Origin: Burkholderiales bacterium
Lineage (GTDB): Bacteria > Pseudomonadota > Gammaproteobacteria > Burkholderiales > Burkholderiaceae_C
Direction of reading: 5' to 3'
Length of the DNA stretch: 35,902 bases
Assembly (NCBI GenBank): GCA_026400275.1
Contig: JAPLPK010000073.1
Coordinates: 1 to 35,902 of the forward strand
Each line of letters opens with the position of its first letter. The stretch's first letter is position 1. This document shows positions 21,760-29,900 of the stretch, piece after piece. A program made the position numbers and the translations under genes. The notes under the pieces are model-generated. The model had not been told where the DNA came from, searched no databases, and worked only from the letters and a program-made list of their open reading frames with translations.

Positions 21760-24684
21760 TTATTGGCAGGCTTCGCAGCCTGGATCGTCAATGGCGCAAA
21801 ACTTGATGTCCGTTGCCGGGCTGGTGGCCAGTGCATCGGCGTTCATTTGCTGGCGTGCAGCAACTGCTGCTGCATCGACTGCGCTCATGGTTTGCCCAGG
21901 AGCTTGGCCTGACGAAACGGCATTCATGCGGCCGGCGGCCACGGTAGATTTTTCCACATGGGTGGCGCTGCGGGTACGCAGGTAGTAGGTCGTTTTCAGG
22001 CCGCGTGTCCACGCCAGCTTGTAGGTGTCGTCGAGCTTCTTGCCCGAAGCGCCGGCCATGTAGATGTTGAGCGATTGGGCTTGGTCTATCCATTTCTGGC
22101 GACGTGACGCTGCCTCCACCAGCCAGGTGGTTTCCACCTCGAAGGCCGTGCGGTACAGGGCCTTGATTTCATTCGGCACGCGGTCGATCGATTGCAGCGA
22201 ACCATCGAAGTGCTTCAGGTCCATCAGCATTACGTTGTCCCACAGGCCCAGGCGCTTCAGGTCATGCACAAGGTAGCCGTTGATGACGGTGAACTCGCCG
22301 GACAGATTGGACTTGACGGACAGGTTGCCGAAGCAAGGTTCAATAGATGCGTCCACGCCGATGATGTTGGAAATCGTGGCGGTGGGGGCGATGGCGACGC
22401 AGTTGGAATTGCGCATGCCATCGGCCTTGATTTTTTGGCGCAGCGCATCCCAGTCCAGGGTCGCCGAACGGTCCACATCCACATAGCCGCCGCGGGCTTG
22501 GGCCAGCAGGTCCAGCGTGTCCAGTGGCAGGATGCCTTGGTCCCACAGCGAGCCCTTGTAGGTGGAGTATTGGCCACGCTCTTTGGCCAGTTCGCTGGAC
22601 GCCCAGTAGGCGTAGTAGCAGATAGCTTCCATCGAGGTGTCGGCGAATGCGACAGCGCCTTCACTTGCGTAGGCGATGCGTAGCGCGTACAGGCTGTCCT
22701 GGAAGCCCATCAGGCCCAGGCCGACTGGGCGGTGCAGCATATTCGAGTCGCGGGCTTTTTTGACAGCGTAGTAGTTGATGTCGATCACGTTGTCGAGCAT
22801 GCGCATGGCCGTGGAAATGGTCTTTCGCAGCTTGGCGTGGTCAAGTTGGCCATTGGTGATGTGCTGGCGCAGATTGACCGACCCCAGATTGCAGACAGCG
22901 GTTTCGGTATCGCTGGTGTTCAGCGTGATTTCAGTGCACAGATTGGAGGAGTGCACCACACCTGCGTGTTGTTGCGGGCTGCGCACATTGCAGGCGTCCT
23001 TGAACGTGATCCAGGGGTGGCCGGTTTCAAACAGCATGGTCAGCATCTTGCGCCACAGGTCGCTGGCCTGCAGGGTGCGCGAAGGCTTGATTTCGCCGCG
23101 TTGTGCCTGGGCTTCGTAGGCGGTGTAGGCCTTTTCGAAATCGGCTCCGAACTTGTCGTGCAGGTCGGGCACATTGGAGGGCGAGAACAGCGTCCAGCTG
23201 CCACCTTCCATGACGCGGCGCATGAACAGATCGGGCACCCAGTTGGCGGTATTCATGTCGTGGGTGCGGCGGCGGTCGTCGCCCGTGTTCTTGCGCAGCT
23301 CCAGGAACTCTTCGATGTCCAGATGCCAGGTTTCCAGGTAAGTGCAGACAGCGCCCTTGCGCTTGCCACCCTGGTTCACCGCGACAGCGGTGTCATTTAC
23401 CACCTTCAGGAAGGGAACCACACCTTGCGACTCGCCATTGGTGCCCTTGATGTGGCTGCCCAAAGCGCGCACGCGGGTCCAGTCGTTGCCCAGGCCGCCG
23501 GCAAACTTCGACAGCAGGGCGTTTTCCTTGATGGACTCGTAAATGCCGTCCAGATCGTCGGGCACGGTGGTCAGATAGCAGGACGACAGTTGGGGGCGCA
23601 ACGTGCCGCTGTTGAACAGCGTAGGCGTGCTGGACATGAAGTCAAACGCCGACATGACTTCGTAGAACTCGATAGCGCGGGCTTCGCGGTCGGTTTCGTT
23701 CAGTGCCAGGCCCATGGCTACGCGCATGAAGAAGGCCTGTGGCAACTCGATGCGGGTCTTGCGGATGTGCAGGAAATAGCGGTCATACAGGGTTTGCAGG
23801 CCCAGGTAGTCAAACTGCAGGTCGCGCTGGGGCTTGAGTGCCGCGCCGAGCTTTTGCAGATCGAATGTCAACAGCTTGGCATCCAGCAGTTCAGCCTCTA
23901 CACCTTTTTGGATGTAACCGGGGAAGTAGTTTGCGTATTCCTGCGCCAGCTCGGTTTGAGTGACGTCCTTGCCCAGCACTTCTTTGGCAATGGTATGCAG
24001 CAGCAGGCGGGCCGTGGCGTAGGTGTAGTCAGGGTCGGTTTCGATGAGGGTACGGGCAGCCAGAATGGCCGCCTTGTAGACCTCTTCCATGGGCACGCCG
24101 TCGTACAGGTTGCGCATGGTTTCCGCCACGATAGGGGCTGCCGTCACTTCGCTGCCCAGGTTCGCACATGCCTGTTCGATCAGTTGTTGCAAACGTGCCG
24201 TGTCCAGTGGCACGCGTTGGCCCGCGTCCAGCACATGCAGAACAGGGGCTGCCGGCGCCTGCTCAACGCTTTGTTTGGCGCGCTCTTGGGAATGACGCTC
24301 GCGGTACAGCACATAGGCGCGTGCGACTTCATGGTGGCCGCCACGCATGAGGCCCAGTTCCACATGGTCCTGCACGTCTTCTATATGGAAGGTGCCGCCG
24401 CCTGGACGCGAGCGCACCAGGGCCCGAATCACGCCCTGCGTCAACGTGTCTACCACTTCACGTACGCTGGCCGATGCGGCGCCTTGCGTGCCGTGCACAG
24501 CCAAGAAGGCTTTCATCATGGCGATAGCAATCTTGCCCGGCTCAAAAGGCACGACTGCGCCATTGCGACGGATGACCTGGTAGTGGGCCAGCGTTCCTTG
24601 CACTGTGGCGTCGCCATGGCTTGTGTCGTGGAGCGTTGAATGTGGCTGGGGGACGGTAGACGGTGTGTTCAATGCGGTTTGCAT
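21760..24684 (-). CDS. nrdA: Class Ia ribonucleotide reductase, alpha subunit
   Basis: Reduces ribonucleoside diphosphates to deoxyribonucleotides. The 974-residue R1 subunit begins with an ATP-cone (VIRRNGAVVPFEPGKIAIAM). A second ATP-cone-like segment follows (HVLDAGQRVPLDTARLQQLI), so dATP/ATP allosteric control is expected. Active-site cysteines are in LSSCYL and AVCNLGS, and the radical motif is NLCTEI. Radical-transfer tyrosines are in TYYLRTR, and the redox-active C-terminal pair is in PGCEACQ. Every catalytic residue I can recognise is present. ATG 24682-24684 has AAGGAAG just upstream. Two NrdR boxes precede the gene, and nrdB follows in the same direction. Confidence 0.97.
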   Translation of the reverse strand: MQTALNTPSTVPQPHSTLHDTSHGDATVQGTLAHYQVIRRNGAVVPFEPGKIAIAMMKAFLAVHGTQGAASASVREVVDTLTQGVIRALVRSRPGGGTFHIEDVQDHVELGLMRGGHHEVARAYVLYRERHSQERAKQSVEQAPAAPVLHVLDAGQRVPLDTARLQQLIEQACANLGSEVTAAPIVAETMRNLYDGVPMEEVYKAAILAARTLIETDPDYTYATARLLLHTIAKEVLGKDVTQTELAQEYANYFPGYIQKGVEAELLDAKLLTFDLQKLGAALKPQRDLQFDYLGLQTLYDRYFLHIRKTRIELPQAFFMRVAMGLALNETDREARAIEFYEVMSAFDFMSSTPTLFNSGTLRPQLSSCYLTTVPDDLDGIYESIKENALLSKFAGGLGNDWTRVRALGSHIKGTNGESQGVVPFLKVVNDTAVAVNQGGKRKGAVCTYLETWHLDIEEFLELRKNTGDDRRRTHDMNTANWVPDLFMRRVMEGGSWTLFSPSNVPDLHDKFGADFEKAYTAYEAQAQRGEIKPSRTLQASDLWRKMLTMLFETGHPWITFKDACNVRSPQQHAGVVHSSNLCTEITLNTSDTETAVCNLGSVNLRQHITNGQLDHAKLRKTISTAMRMLDNVIDINYYAVKKARDSNMLHRPVGLGLMGFQDSLYALRIAYASEGAVAFADTSMEAICYYAYWASSELAKERGQYSTYKGSLWDQGILPLDTLDLLAQARGGYVDVDRSATLDWDALRQKIKADGMRNSNCVAIAPTATISNIIGVDASIEPCFGNLSVKSNLSGEFTVINGYLVHDLKRLGLWDNVMLMDLKHFDGSLQSIDRVPNEIKALYRTAFEVETTWLVEAASRRQKWIDQAQSLNIYMAGASGKKLDDTYKLAWTRGLKTTYYLRTRSATHVEKSTVAAGRMNAVSSGQAPGQTMSAVDAAAVAARQQMNADALATSPATDIKFCAIDDPGCEACQ

Positions 24685-24726
24685 AGCTTCCTTTTAGACT
24701 TTTGGGACAGTATGAGGAGTGGGAAG

Positions 24727-24745
24727 GGCGGTTATGGCAACCGCC
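24727..24745 (-). repeat. Hairpin in the nrdA 5' leader
   Basis: GGCGGTT (24727-24733) and AACCGCC (24739-24745) form a perfect 7-bp stem with a five-base loop, about 43 bases before the nrdA start. It lies downstream of the NrdR boxes and so inside the untranslated leader. Role unknown. Confidence 0.5.
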
Positions 24746-24780
24746 GCAGTGAAATAGAGGTGCCTCGCGGCACTGGCTGG

Positions 24781-24796
24781 ACACTATATATAGGGT
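24781..24796. promoter_or_regulatory. NrdR box 1 (promoter-proximal)
   Basis: ACACTATATATAGGGT matches the palindromic 16-bp NrdR box ACACTATATATAGTGT with one mismatch. NrdR represses nrd genes when dATP is high. The box overlaps the TATATA likely to serve as the nrdA -10. Confidence 0.85.
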
Positions 24797-24812
24797 CTCA
24801 AATCAATTCAAG

Positions 24813-24828
24813 CCACTACCGGTAGTGT
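24813..24828. promoter_or_regulatory. NrdR box 2
   Basis: CCACTACCGGTAGTGT carries a perfect ACTACCGGTAGT palindrome and fits the looser outer positions of the NrdR box. Its centre is 32 bp (three helical turns) from box 1, the spacing typical of paired NrdR sites. Confidence 0.75.
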
Positions 24829-25037
24829 ACCGCCCTGCGAATGGCGCATGGCGGGACAGGTTTTATGAGGGTTGCTGGTGCAACCCTCCGGCAAGTGTTG
24901 CGCTGCCTTGTCTGTGGCACAAAAACCTAGGCTGGATGCGGGTTTCGGAAGAGTTTGCCTTGTTTGGCAGCGTAACTCCTAGGGCGAGGCATGTGTCCGG
25001 GTGTTTCTGGCTGCCACCAGCAGGCTAAAAATATTTC
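24829..25037. other. Gene-free stretch upstream of nrdA, with one hairpin
   Basis: Between the NrdR boxes and the ampD stop. A hairpin of nine perfect pairs, GAGGGTTGC (24867-24875) and GCAACCCTC (24880-24888) with a TGGT loop, lies in the middle. It has no T run on either strand, so it is at best an inefficient terminator after ampD. No credible ORF or riboswitch was recognised. Confidence 0.5.
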
Positions 25038-25640
25038 TCAGAGTCCGGTGCCGGGCGGGAAATAGCGCGCGTCCCAGCCGGTTCCGCGTTGCAGTTCTTG
25101 CCAGCTGAATCCGGCTCCCGGGTCGTTTTTGCGGCCCGGGGCAATATGTTCATGGCCCGCGATGTGGCGGATCGGATGGGCCTGTGCAATCGCTGGAACC
25201 AGGCTGGCCAAGGTTTCATATTGCGCGGCTTCGAAGCTGTCGCCCTCCAGCCCCTCCAGTTCGATGCCTATGGAGTCATCGTTGCAGTTGCTGCGCCCCC
25301 GGTACCGGGATACCCCGGCATGCCAGGCCCTGTCTTCCGTGCTCACAAACTGCCACAGTTCGCCATTGCGGCGTATATAGAAGTGGGCAGATACCTGCAG
25401 CCCGCGGATGCTGCTGAAATAAGGGTGGGCGTCCCAGTCCAGGGTATTGGCGAACAGTGCCATCACCTCGTCTCCGCCATATTGCCCGGGCGGCAGGCTG
25501 ATGGAGTGGACTACCACCAAGTCGATGCGGGCCTGAGGCGGACGTGGGCCGTAATTGGGTGAGCGTTGCTGGTGGGCAAAGCGATACCAGCCGTTCGACC
25601 ACAGGGGGCGGCTGGGGGCGGTGGGTGCTTTAGGCGTCAT
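25038..25640 (-). CDS. ampD: 1,6-anhydro-N-acetylmuramyl-L-alanine amidase
   Basis: Cytoplasmic zinc amidase that cleaves the peptide from anhydro-MurNAc during peptidoglycan recycling and thereby lowers the AmpR inducer. The 200-residue protein shows the zinc ligands His in VVVHSISLPP, and His and Asp in AGHEHIAPGRKNDPG, plus DRAWHAGVSRYRGRSNCND and SIGIELEG typical of AmpD. There is no signal peptide, in agreement with the cytoplasmic form. It overlaps the pilR stop by 11 bases, so the two are coupled. Its product feeds Mpl, encoded at 13060. No ampE, ampR or ampC is visible. Confidence 0.95.
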   Translation of the reverse strand: MTPKAPTAPSRPLWSNGWYRFAHQQRSPNYGPRPPQARIDLVVVHSISLPPGQYGGDEVMALFANTLDWDAHPYFSSIRGLQVSAHFYIRRNGELWQFVSTEDRAWHAGVSRYRGRSNCNDDSIGIELEGLEGDSFEAAQYETLASLVPAIAQAHPIRHIAGHEHIAPGRKNDPGAGFSWQELQRGTGWDARYFPPGTGL

Positions 25641-27114
25641 GGGGCTCGTTGTCCTGCGGTGTGGCGATGTTGAGCCGTTCGATGCGGTAGCGTATCTGGC
25701 GCAGGCTCAGGCCCAGGCGGTTGGCTGCCGCTGTGCGGTTGAAGCCGGTCTCATGCAGTACCTTGACCAGGATCTCGCGCTCCTGCCGGTCCAGAAATGC
25801 CTGAAGGTCGGAGGGGACCGTGTCCAGGGTCCAAGGGTTGGATGTGATGCCTGGAGCGGCAGGTACGGCCGGCTCTGGAGAAGCTTCTGGTAGTGCTGCC
25901 AACCCCATGTCCTGCGTAGGTTCAAAGTCCAGGTCCAGGTGCAAGGCTTCGCCATCGCCCATGGCGACCGCGCGGTGCAGCAGGTTTTCAAGTTCGCGCA
26001 CATTGCCGCTCAGTGGGTGGTTGGCCAACTGCTCCAGCAACTCACGGGATAGGCGCGGTGGCGGCATGCCCGACTCTTGTGCGATGCGCTCCAGCAAGGC
26101 TTCGCACAGCGATGGCAAGTCTCCCCGGCGTTCCCTCAGCGGCGGTATGGCAATCTCGATCACGTTCAGCCGGTAATACAGGTCCTGGCGGAAGCGGCCG
26201 GCCTTGACATCTGCGGCCAGGTCCTTGTGCGTTGCGCTGACGATGCGCACGTCTACTGCCTCTTCCTGGACCGAACCCAGGGCGCGTACGCTGCGCTCCT
26301 GTATGGCGCGCAGCAGCTTGGACTGCATGGCCAGTGGGAGGTCGCCAATTTCATCTAAAAACAAGGTGCCATCGCGGGCGGCCTGGAAGTAGCCTTGCCT
26401 GTCCTGCGTGGAGCCGGTGTAGGAGCCCTTTTTGGCGCCGAAGAACTCGGCCTCCAGCAGGCTCTCCGGAATGGCGCTGCAATTTACCGCCACCAGCGGG
26501 CCCGAGGCGCGGTGGCTGTTGGCGTGCAAGGCCTTGGCCACCAGCTCCTTGCCCGTACCCGACTCGCCGCGTACCAGTACCGGCGCCATGCTGCGCGCGA
26601 CCTTGACGATGCGCTGCTTGACCTGCTGCATGGCGTCCGAGGTACCTACCAATTTTTGTAGCGCGCTGTCCCCGGCCGCTGTGCGCTGGGGGGCTATTTC
26701 ATTCACGGTACTGGCGCGCTGTGTTCGGTTGCTGTCCTGGATGGCCGAAGCCACTACGGTACGAAACTGCTTCAGGTCCACCGGTTTGGTCAGGTAGTCG
26801 AACGCACCTGCCTTTAGCGCCTCCACCGCATTTTCGGCCGAGCCGTAGGCGGTCATGACGATGACGCGCTCTGAGCGTTGCTGGGCTTTCAGGCTGTGCA
26901 GCAGTGCGCTTCCCAGTCCGTCGGGCAAGCGCATATCAGTGATTACGACATCGAAGCGCTGCTGGGCGAGCATCAGGCTGGCCTCTTGCAGGTCGGCGGC
27001 GGTATCAATGCGGTAGCCCTCACGCAGCAAGGTTAGCTCATACAGCGTGCGCAGATCGGGTTCATCATCCACCACCAAGACGGATGCCGGGAGGGATGCA
27101 CTGGGTGGAGCCAT
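25630..27114 (-). CDS. pilR: PilR-type sigma-54 response regulator
   Basis: Response regulator predicted to activate sigma-54 promoters, classically pilA of type IV pili. The 494 residues comprise a receiver domain with phosphorylation site Asp60 (VVITDMRLPDG) and Lys110. An AAA+ domain follows, with Walker A GESGTGKE (183-190), Walker B LFLDEIGDLP (251-260) and the arginine-finger segment FRQDLYYRLNV. A Fis-type helix-turn-helix (NRTAAANRLGLSLRQIRYR) ends the chain. The sigma-54 contact loop, usually GAFTGA, reads GSYTGS (230-235), an unusual double change. It lies directly after pilS (two bases apart) and overlaps ampD. The pilin gene is not in the window. Confidence 0.92.
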   Translation of the reverse strand: MAPPSASLPASVLVVDDEPDLRTLYELTLLREGYRIDTAADLQEASLMLAQQRFDVVITDMRLPDGLGSALLHSLKAQQRSERVIVMTAYGSAENAVEALKAGAFDYLTKPVDLKQFRTVVASAIQDSNRTQRASTVNEIAPQRTAAGDSALQKLVGTSDAMQQVKQRIVKVARSMAPVLVRGESGTGKELVAKALHANSHRASGPLVAVNCSAIPESLLEAEFFGAKKGSYTGSTQDRQGYFQAARDGTLFLDEIGDLPLAMQSKLLRAIQERSVRALGSVQEEAVDVRIVSATHKDLAADVKAGRFRQDLYYRLNVIEIAIPPLRERRGDLPSLCEALLERIAQESGMPPPRLSRELLEQLANHPLSGNVRELENLLHRAVAMGDGEALHLDLDFEPTQDMGLAALPEASPEPAVPAAPGITSNPWTLDTVPSDLQAFLDRQEREILVKVLHETGFNRTAAANRLGLSLRQIRYRIERLNIATPQDNEPHDA

Positions 27115-27116
27115 GG

Positions 27117-28796
27117 TCAGACAGGTTGGATATCGAAAGGACGTGCCGCCAGGCTGCTTGGCTTGGGCGGGCGGAACTGCACAAAAAACTCATTGCCTTG
27201 TACTTCCTGGCCGTTGCGCACCCGTGTCGCACGTTGGTAGCCGATGCTGGCGCGGTGGCGCTCGCACAACTCCCGACAAATATACAGACCCAGGCCGCTG
27301 GAGCGGCTCTCAGAGCTGAAAAAAGGCTCAAACAAATGTTGCTCTACGGTTTGTTCCAGTGCAGGACCATCACTCCAGACCTGTAGATGCGATTGCTGGT
27401 TGGTCGACAGGCTGGTGCTGACCTGAATGGCCTCTGGCTGGGGGCTGACGTGGCGTGCCGCGTTGTCCAGCAGATTCAGCAGCACGCGCCGCAAGTGGTC
27501 GGCATCGAAGTCTACTGGCATGCCCAGGGTGGCCGGCGTGACCTTGACCGGCTGGCGGCGCGCATCCTGTTGCATCCAATCCGAGCAAATGTTGTTGATG
27601 GCTTCGTCCAACCGGGTTTGCGGCGGGCGGCCGGTGCCAGCGTGCTGTAGGCGGGCAATGCCCAGTACTTCATCGACAATCTTGGACAGTCGCAATGCAT
27701 TCTGTTGCACCATATGCGTCAGCCGCTGGTGGGCCGGGTCTGTCAGGTCTTCTTCCAATAACGCATTGGCCTGGGTGATGGCGGCCAGCGGGTTGCGGAT
27801 TTCATGCGCTACAGCGGCCGACATGCGGCCCATGGCGGCCATTTTTTCGGTACGCAGCCGGGCCTCAATTTCGCGCAGATCGTGCAAAAACAGCACGCAC
27901 AGGCTTTCCGTGCGAGCGGCCTGCGCCACCGTCATGCGGGTGCGAACCCGTACGCGGCGCGGGCTCTTGCCCGTGGCATGGATGCTGATGTCACCGTTCT
28001 GGGGGCTCTCTGTGGCAAAGGTCTTTTGCGCCAGCGCCAGCAAAGTGCGCCAACCAGGCTCGCTGGACAGGAGTAGCGGAGGGCCCGCCTCTGCTCCCAG
28101 CAGCCAGCGGGCTGCTGGGTTGGCCGTACGGGTGGTGCCGTGGATATCGACCACCAGCACGCCGTCGGCCAGGGTTTCGATCACCAATTCATTCACGCGG
28201 GTCTGCAGTTGTGCATCCATCTGGCTGCGCAGGGCCAGCTGTTCTTCCCCCACCAGCCGGGCTGCCAGCTGATTCACCAGGAAGGCAACCACGAAATATC
28301 CCATGCCGGTGAGCCCACTTTGCACCAGCCGGGCAGTGCCGTCCGCGCTGTGGTGGGTTGTCCACCAGGCTTCCAGCAGCAGCAGCAGGGTCATGCAGGC
28401 TGCCGTGCCCAGGGCGATGCGGCGCGAACCCTGTACCGCAGCCAGCAGCACCGGCAGCGCCAGTAGCGGGCTGTAGTTGATGCTGCTGGATTCCAGCAAC
28501 TGCAAGATGGAGAACACCAGCGCATCCACCCCGACCGTGCCGGCCCAGAAGCGGGCTGGCGGCTGCGCATCGCCGCTGGGGTGCATGCGCAGGCGTACCG
28601 CCAGGGTGCTGGCGAAATAGCCAGCGCAGAACAGCAGCATCCATAGTGATGCGTCCTGGCCCAGTGCCCATAGCGAGAGATGCAACAGCAAAATTGCCAG
28701 CGCAATGCTGACCCGGGCCGTCATGAACCCGTACCAGACCCGCGCCAATGCCAGCGGCTCAGTGGGGGCTGGCTGGGCGGAGGTGGCGTCTGCCAT
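27117..28796 (-). CDS. pilS: PilS-type membrane sensor histidine kinase
   Basis: Partner kinase of the adjacent PilR-type regulator. The 559-residue protein has about six N-terminal membrane helices (roughly 20-195) with very short loops. A PAS-like domain follows (ELVIETLADGVLVVDIHGTTRTANPAARWLLG). The dimerisation helix carries the phosphorylated His in AAVAHEIRNPLAAI, and the ATP-binding domain has NLLDNAARH and SSGLGLYICREL. This matches PilS of type IV pilus systems, where the membrane part senses pilin subunits. The start ATG 28794-28796 is chosen because GGAG precedes it; a much longer in-frame extension overlaps the upstream gene and is not needed. It shares one base with the stop of the PP0621-type gene. 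Confidence 0.9.
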   Translation of the reverse strand: MADATSAQPAPTEPLALARVWYGFMTARVSIALAILLLHLSLWALGQDASLWMLLFCAGYFASTLAVRLRMHPSGDAQPPARFWAGTVGVDALVFSILQLLESSSINYSPLLALPVLLAAVQGSRRIALGTAACMTLLLLLEAWWTTHHSADGTARLVQSGLTGMGYFVVAFLVNQLAARLVGEEQLALRSQMDAQLQTRVNELVIETLADGVLVVDIHGTTRTANPAARWLLGAEAGPPLLLSSEPGWRTLLALAQKTFATESPQNGDISIHATGKSPRRVRVRTRMTVAQAARTESLCVLFLHDLREIEARLRTEKMAAMGRMSAAVAHEIRNPLAAITQANALLEEDLTDPAHQRLTHMVQQNALRLSKIVDEVLGIARLQHAGTGRPPQTRLDEAINNICSDWMQQDARRQPVKVTPATLGMPVDFDADHLRRVLLNLLDNAARHVSPQPEAIQVSTSLSTNQQSHLQVWSDGPALEQTVEQHLFEPFFSSESRSSGLGLYICRELCERHRASIGYQRATRVRNGQEVQGNEFFVQFRPPKPSSLAARPFDIQPV

Positions 28797-29014
28797 CACT
28801 TCTCCGCCTGCTTGCGGTGTCCTTCGCCACAGTAAGCGCCATGCGCTGTACGGACCGCCTCGGTGGACGGCAAATGCACGCCGCAGACCCGGCAAGTCAC
28901 CATGTTTTGCAATTCCGCAGGACGGCGTGGCGTTTGGGGGCGCTCGGCGAGTCGTCTCGATCGCCACAGCCATACGCCGAACAACACGGCCAGCAAAACC
29001 AGCAGCAGCTTCAT
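28796..29014 (-). CDS. PP0621-type small zinc-ribbon-like protein
   Basis: A 72-residue protein with one N-terminal membrane helix (LLLVLLAVLFGVWLW) and a cysteine motif TCRVCGVHLPSTEA followed by AYCGEGH, giving C-x2-C and a later Cys/His pair that could bind a metal. Proteins annotated as PP0621 family have this size and layout and sit near pilS in betaproteobacteria. Function is unknown. It overlaps the upstream ypjD-like stop by four bases and the pilS start by one, so it belongs to a tightly coupled ypjD-PP0621-pilS-pilR-ampD operon. Confidence 0.85.
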   Translation of the reverse strand: MKLLLVLLAVLFGVWLWRSRRLAERPQTPRRPAELQNMVTCRVCGVHLPSTEAVRTAHGAYCGEGHRKQAEK

Positions 29015-29811
29015 ACGCCGCGCCTCAGCACCACTTCCAGCACAAACTGCGAACCCACATAGGCGAGCAACAGCAGGCCGGCGCCTATGTAGAGCACCCG
29101 CACGGCCTTGCGCCCGCGCCAGCCAAAGCGGCTACGCCCCAGCAGCAGAATCGCAAAGGTCAGCCAGGACAGCAGCGAGAAAACCGTCTTGTGGCTCCAC
29201 CGCCAGCCATGGACGCCATACAGCTGTTCGTCAAAAAACCAGCCCACTAGCAGCGTAGCGGACAGCAGCACAAATCCCGCCGCGACCAGCCGGAACGTCA
29301 GCCGCTCCAGGGTCAGCAAAGGCAGGCCGCTGGGGGCTTCTGCGGCGTTGCGCATCTGGCGTTCGGCCCGCGTCATCAGCCAGGCGTGCACCACCGCCGC
29401 CCCAAACAAACCATAGGACGCAATGCCCAGGGCCCAGTGCAGAGGCAGCCAGGGTGAGGCCATGTCGTGCAGCGAGCTGCCAGGGAACAGCAGGGCCAGC
29501 AGCACCGCCACCGCTCCCAGTCCGGCCAGGGCCCAGCGCGCCTCCAGCTGTGGAAACAAATGGCTTTCCACCGCATACACCGTCAGCACCAGCCAGGCCG
29601 TGACCGACAGTGCCGGGGCAAAGCCGAAGTGGGGTGGCGAGTCAAACAATCCAATGCTGAGTGCCAGCCCGTGCAATAGCCAGGCCAGCCGCAGCGCGCT
29701 TTTGCTGGCCCGCATGCTGAGGTGCGGGGCCCCCAGCGCAGGTACCGCGTAGGCTAGTGCGGCAGCCACGCACAGCAGCACGTTGGCGAAGGGCGCAGTC
29801 GTTAAAATCAT
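29011..29811 (-). CDS. ypjD: CcsA/YpjD-type cytochrome c assembly family membrane protein
   Basis: A polytopic inner-membrane protein of 266 residues with about eight hydrophobic helices, in the CcsA/CcmC superfamily that handles haem in cytochrome c assembly. The conserved elements include LPLHWALGIASYGLFGAAVVHAWLM and FFDEQLYGVHGWRWSHKTVFSLLSWL, with histidines placed as in the family. In E. coli the related ypjD also neighbours ffh, as here. I prefer ATG 29809-29811; a GTG two codons upstream is possible. TAAACT ends six bases before the ATG and no Shine-Dalgarno is seen. A dedicated role in c-type cytochrome assembly is not proven for this subfamily. Confidence 0.82.
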   Translation of the reverse strand: MILTTAPFANVLLCVAAALAYAVPALGAPHLSMRASKSALRLAWLLHGLALSIGLFDSPPHFGFAPALSVTAWLVLTVYAVESHLFPQLEARWALAGLGAVAVLLALLFPGSSLHDMASPWLPLHWALGIASYGLFGAAVVHAWLMTRAERQMRNAAEAPSGLPLLTLERLTFRLVAAGFVLLSATLLVGWFFDEQLYGVHGWRWSHKTVFSLLSWLTFAILLLGRSRFGWRGRKAVRVLYIGAGLLLLAYVGSQFVLEVVLRRGV

Positions 29812-29900
29812 GGGCACAGTTTAGCGTTTCGCCCCGTACCCAGTCCTTGGCTCGGGCCTGCCTTGCGCAGCACCCGCACAACCCTCTCCGGAAATTTCTT

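Noticed and set aside
22732-24639. Open frame of 635 codons opposite nrdA
   Set aside because: Complement of a fully recognisable nrdA, with no domain signatures and typical Gly/Val/Gln shadow composition.
24867-24888. Hairpin upstream of nrdA as an ampD terminator or riboswitch
   Set aside because: There is no T run on either strand, and no conserved riboswitch core such as a B12 box could be identified.
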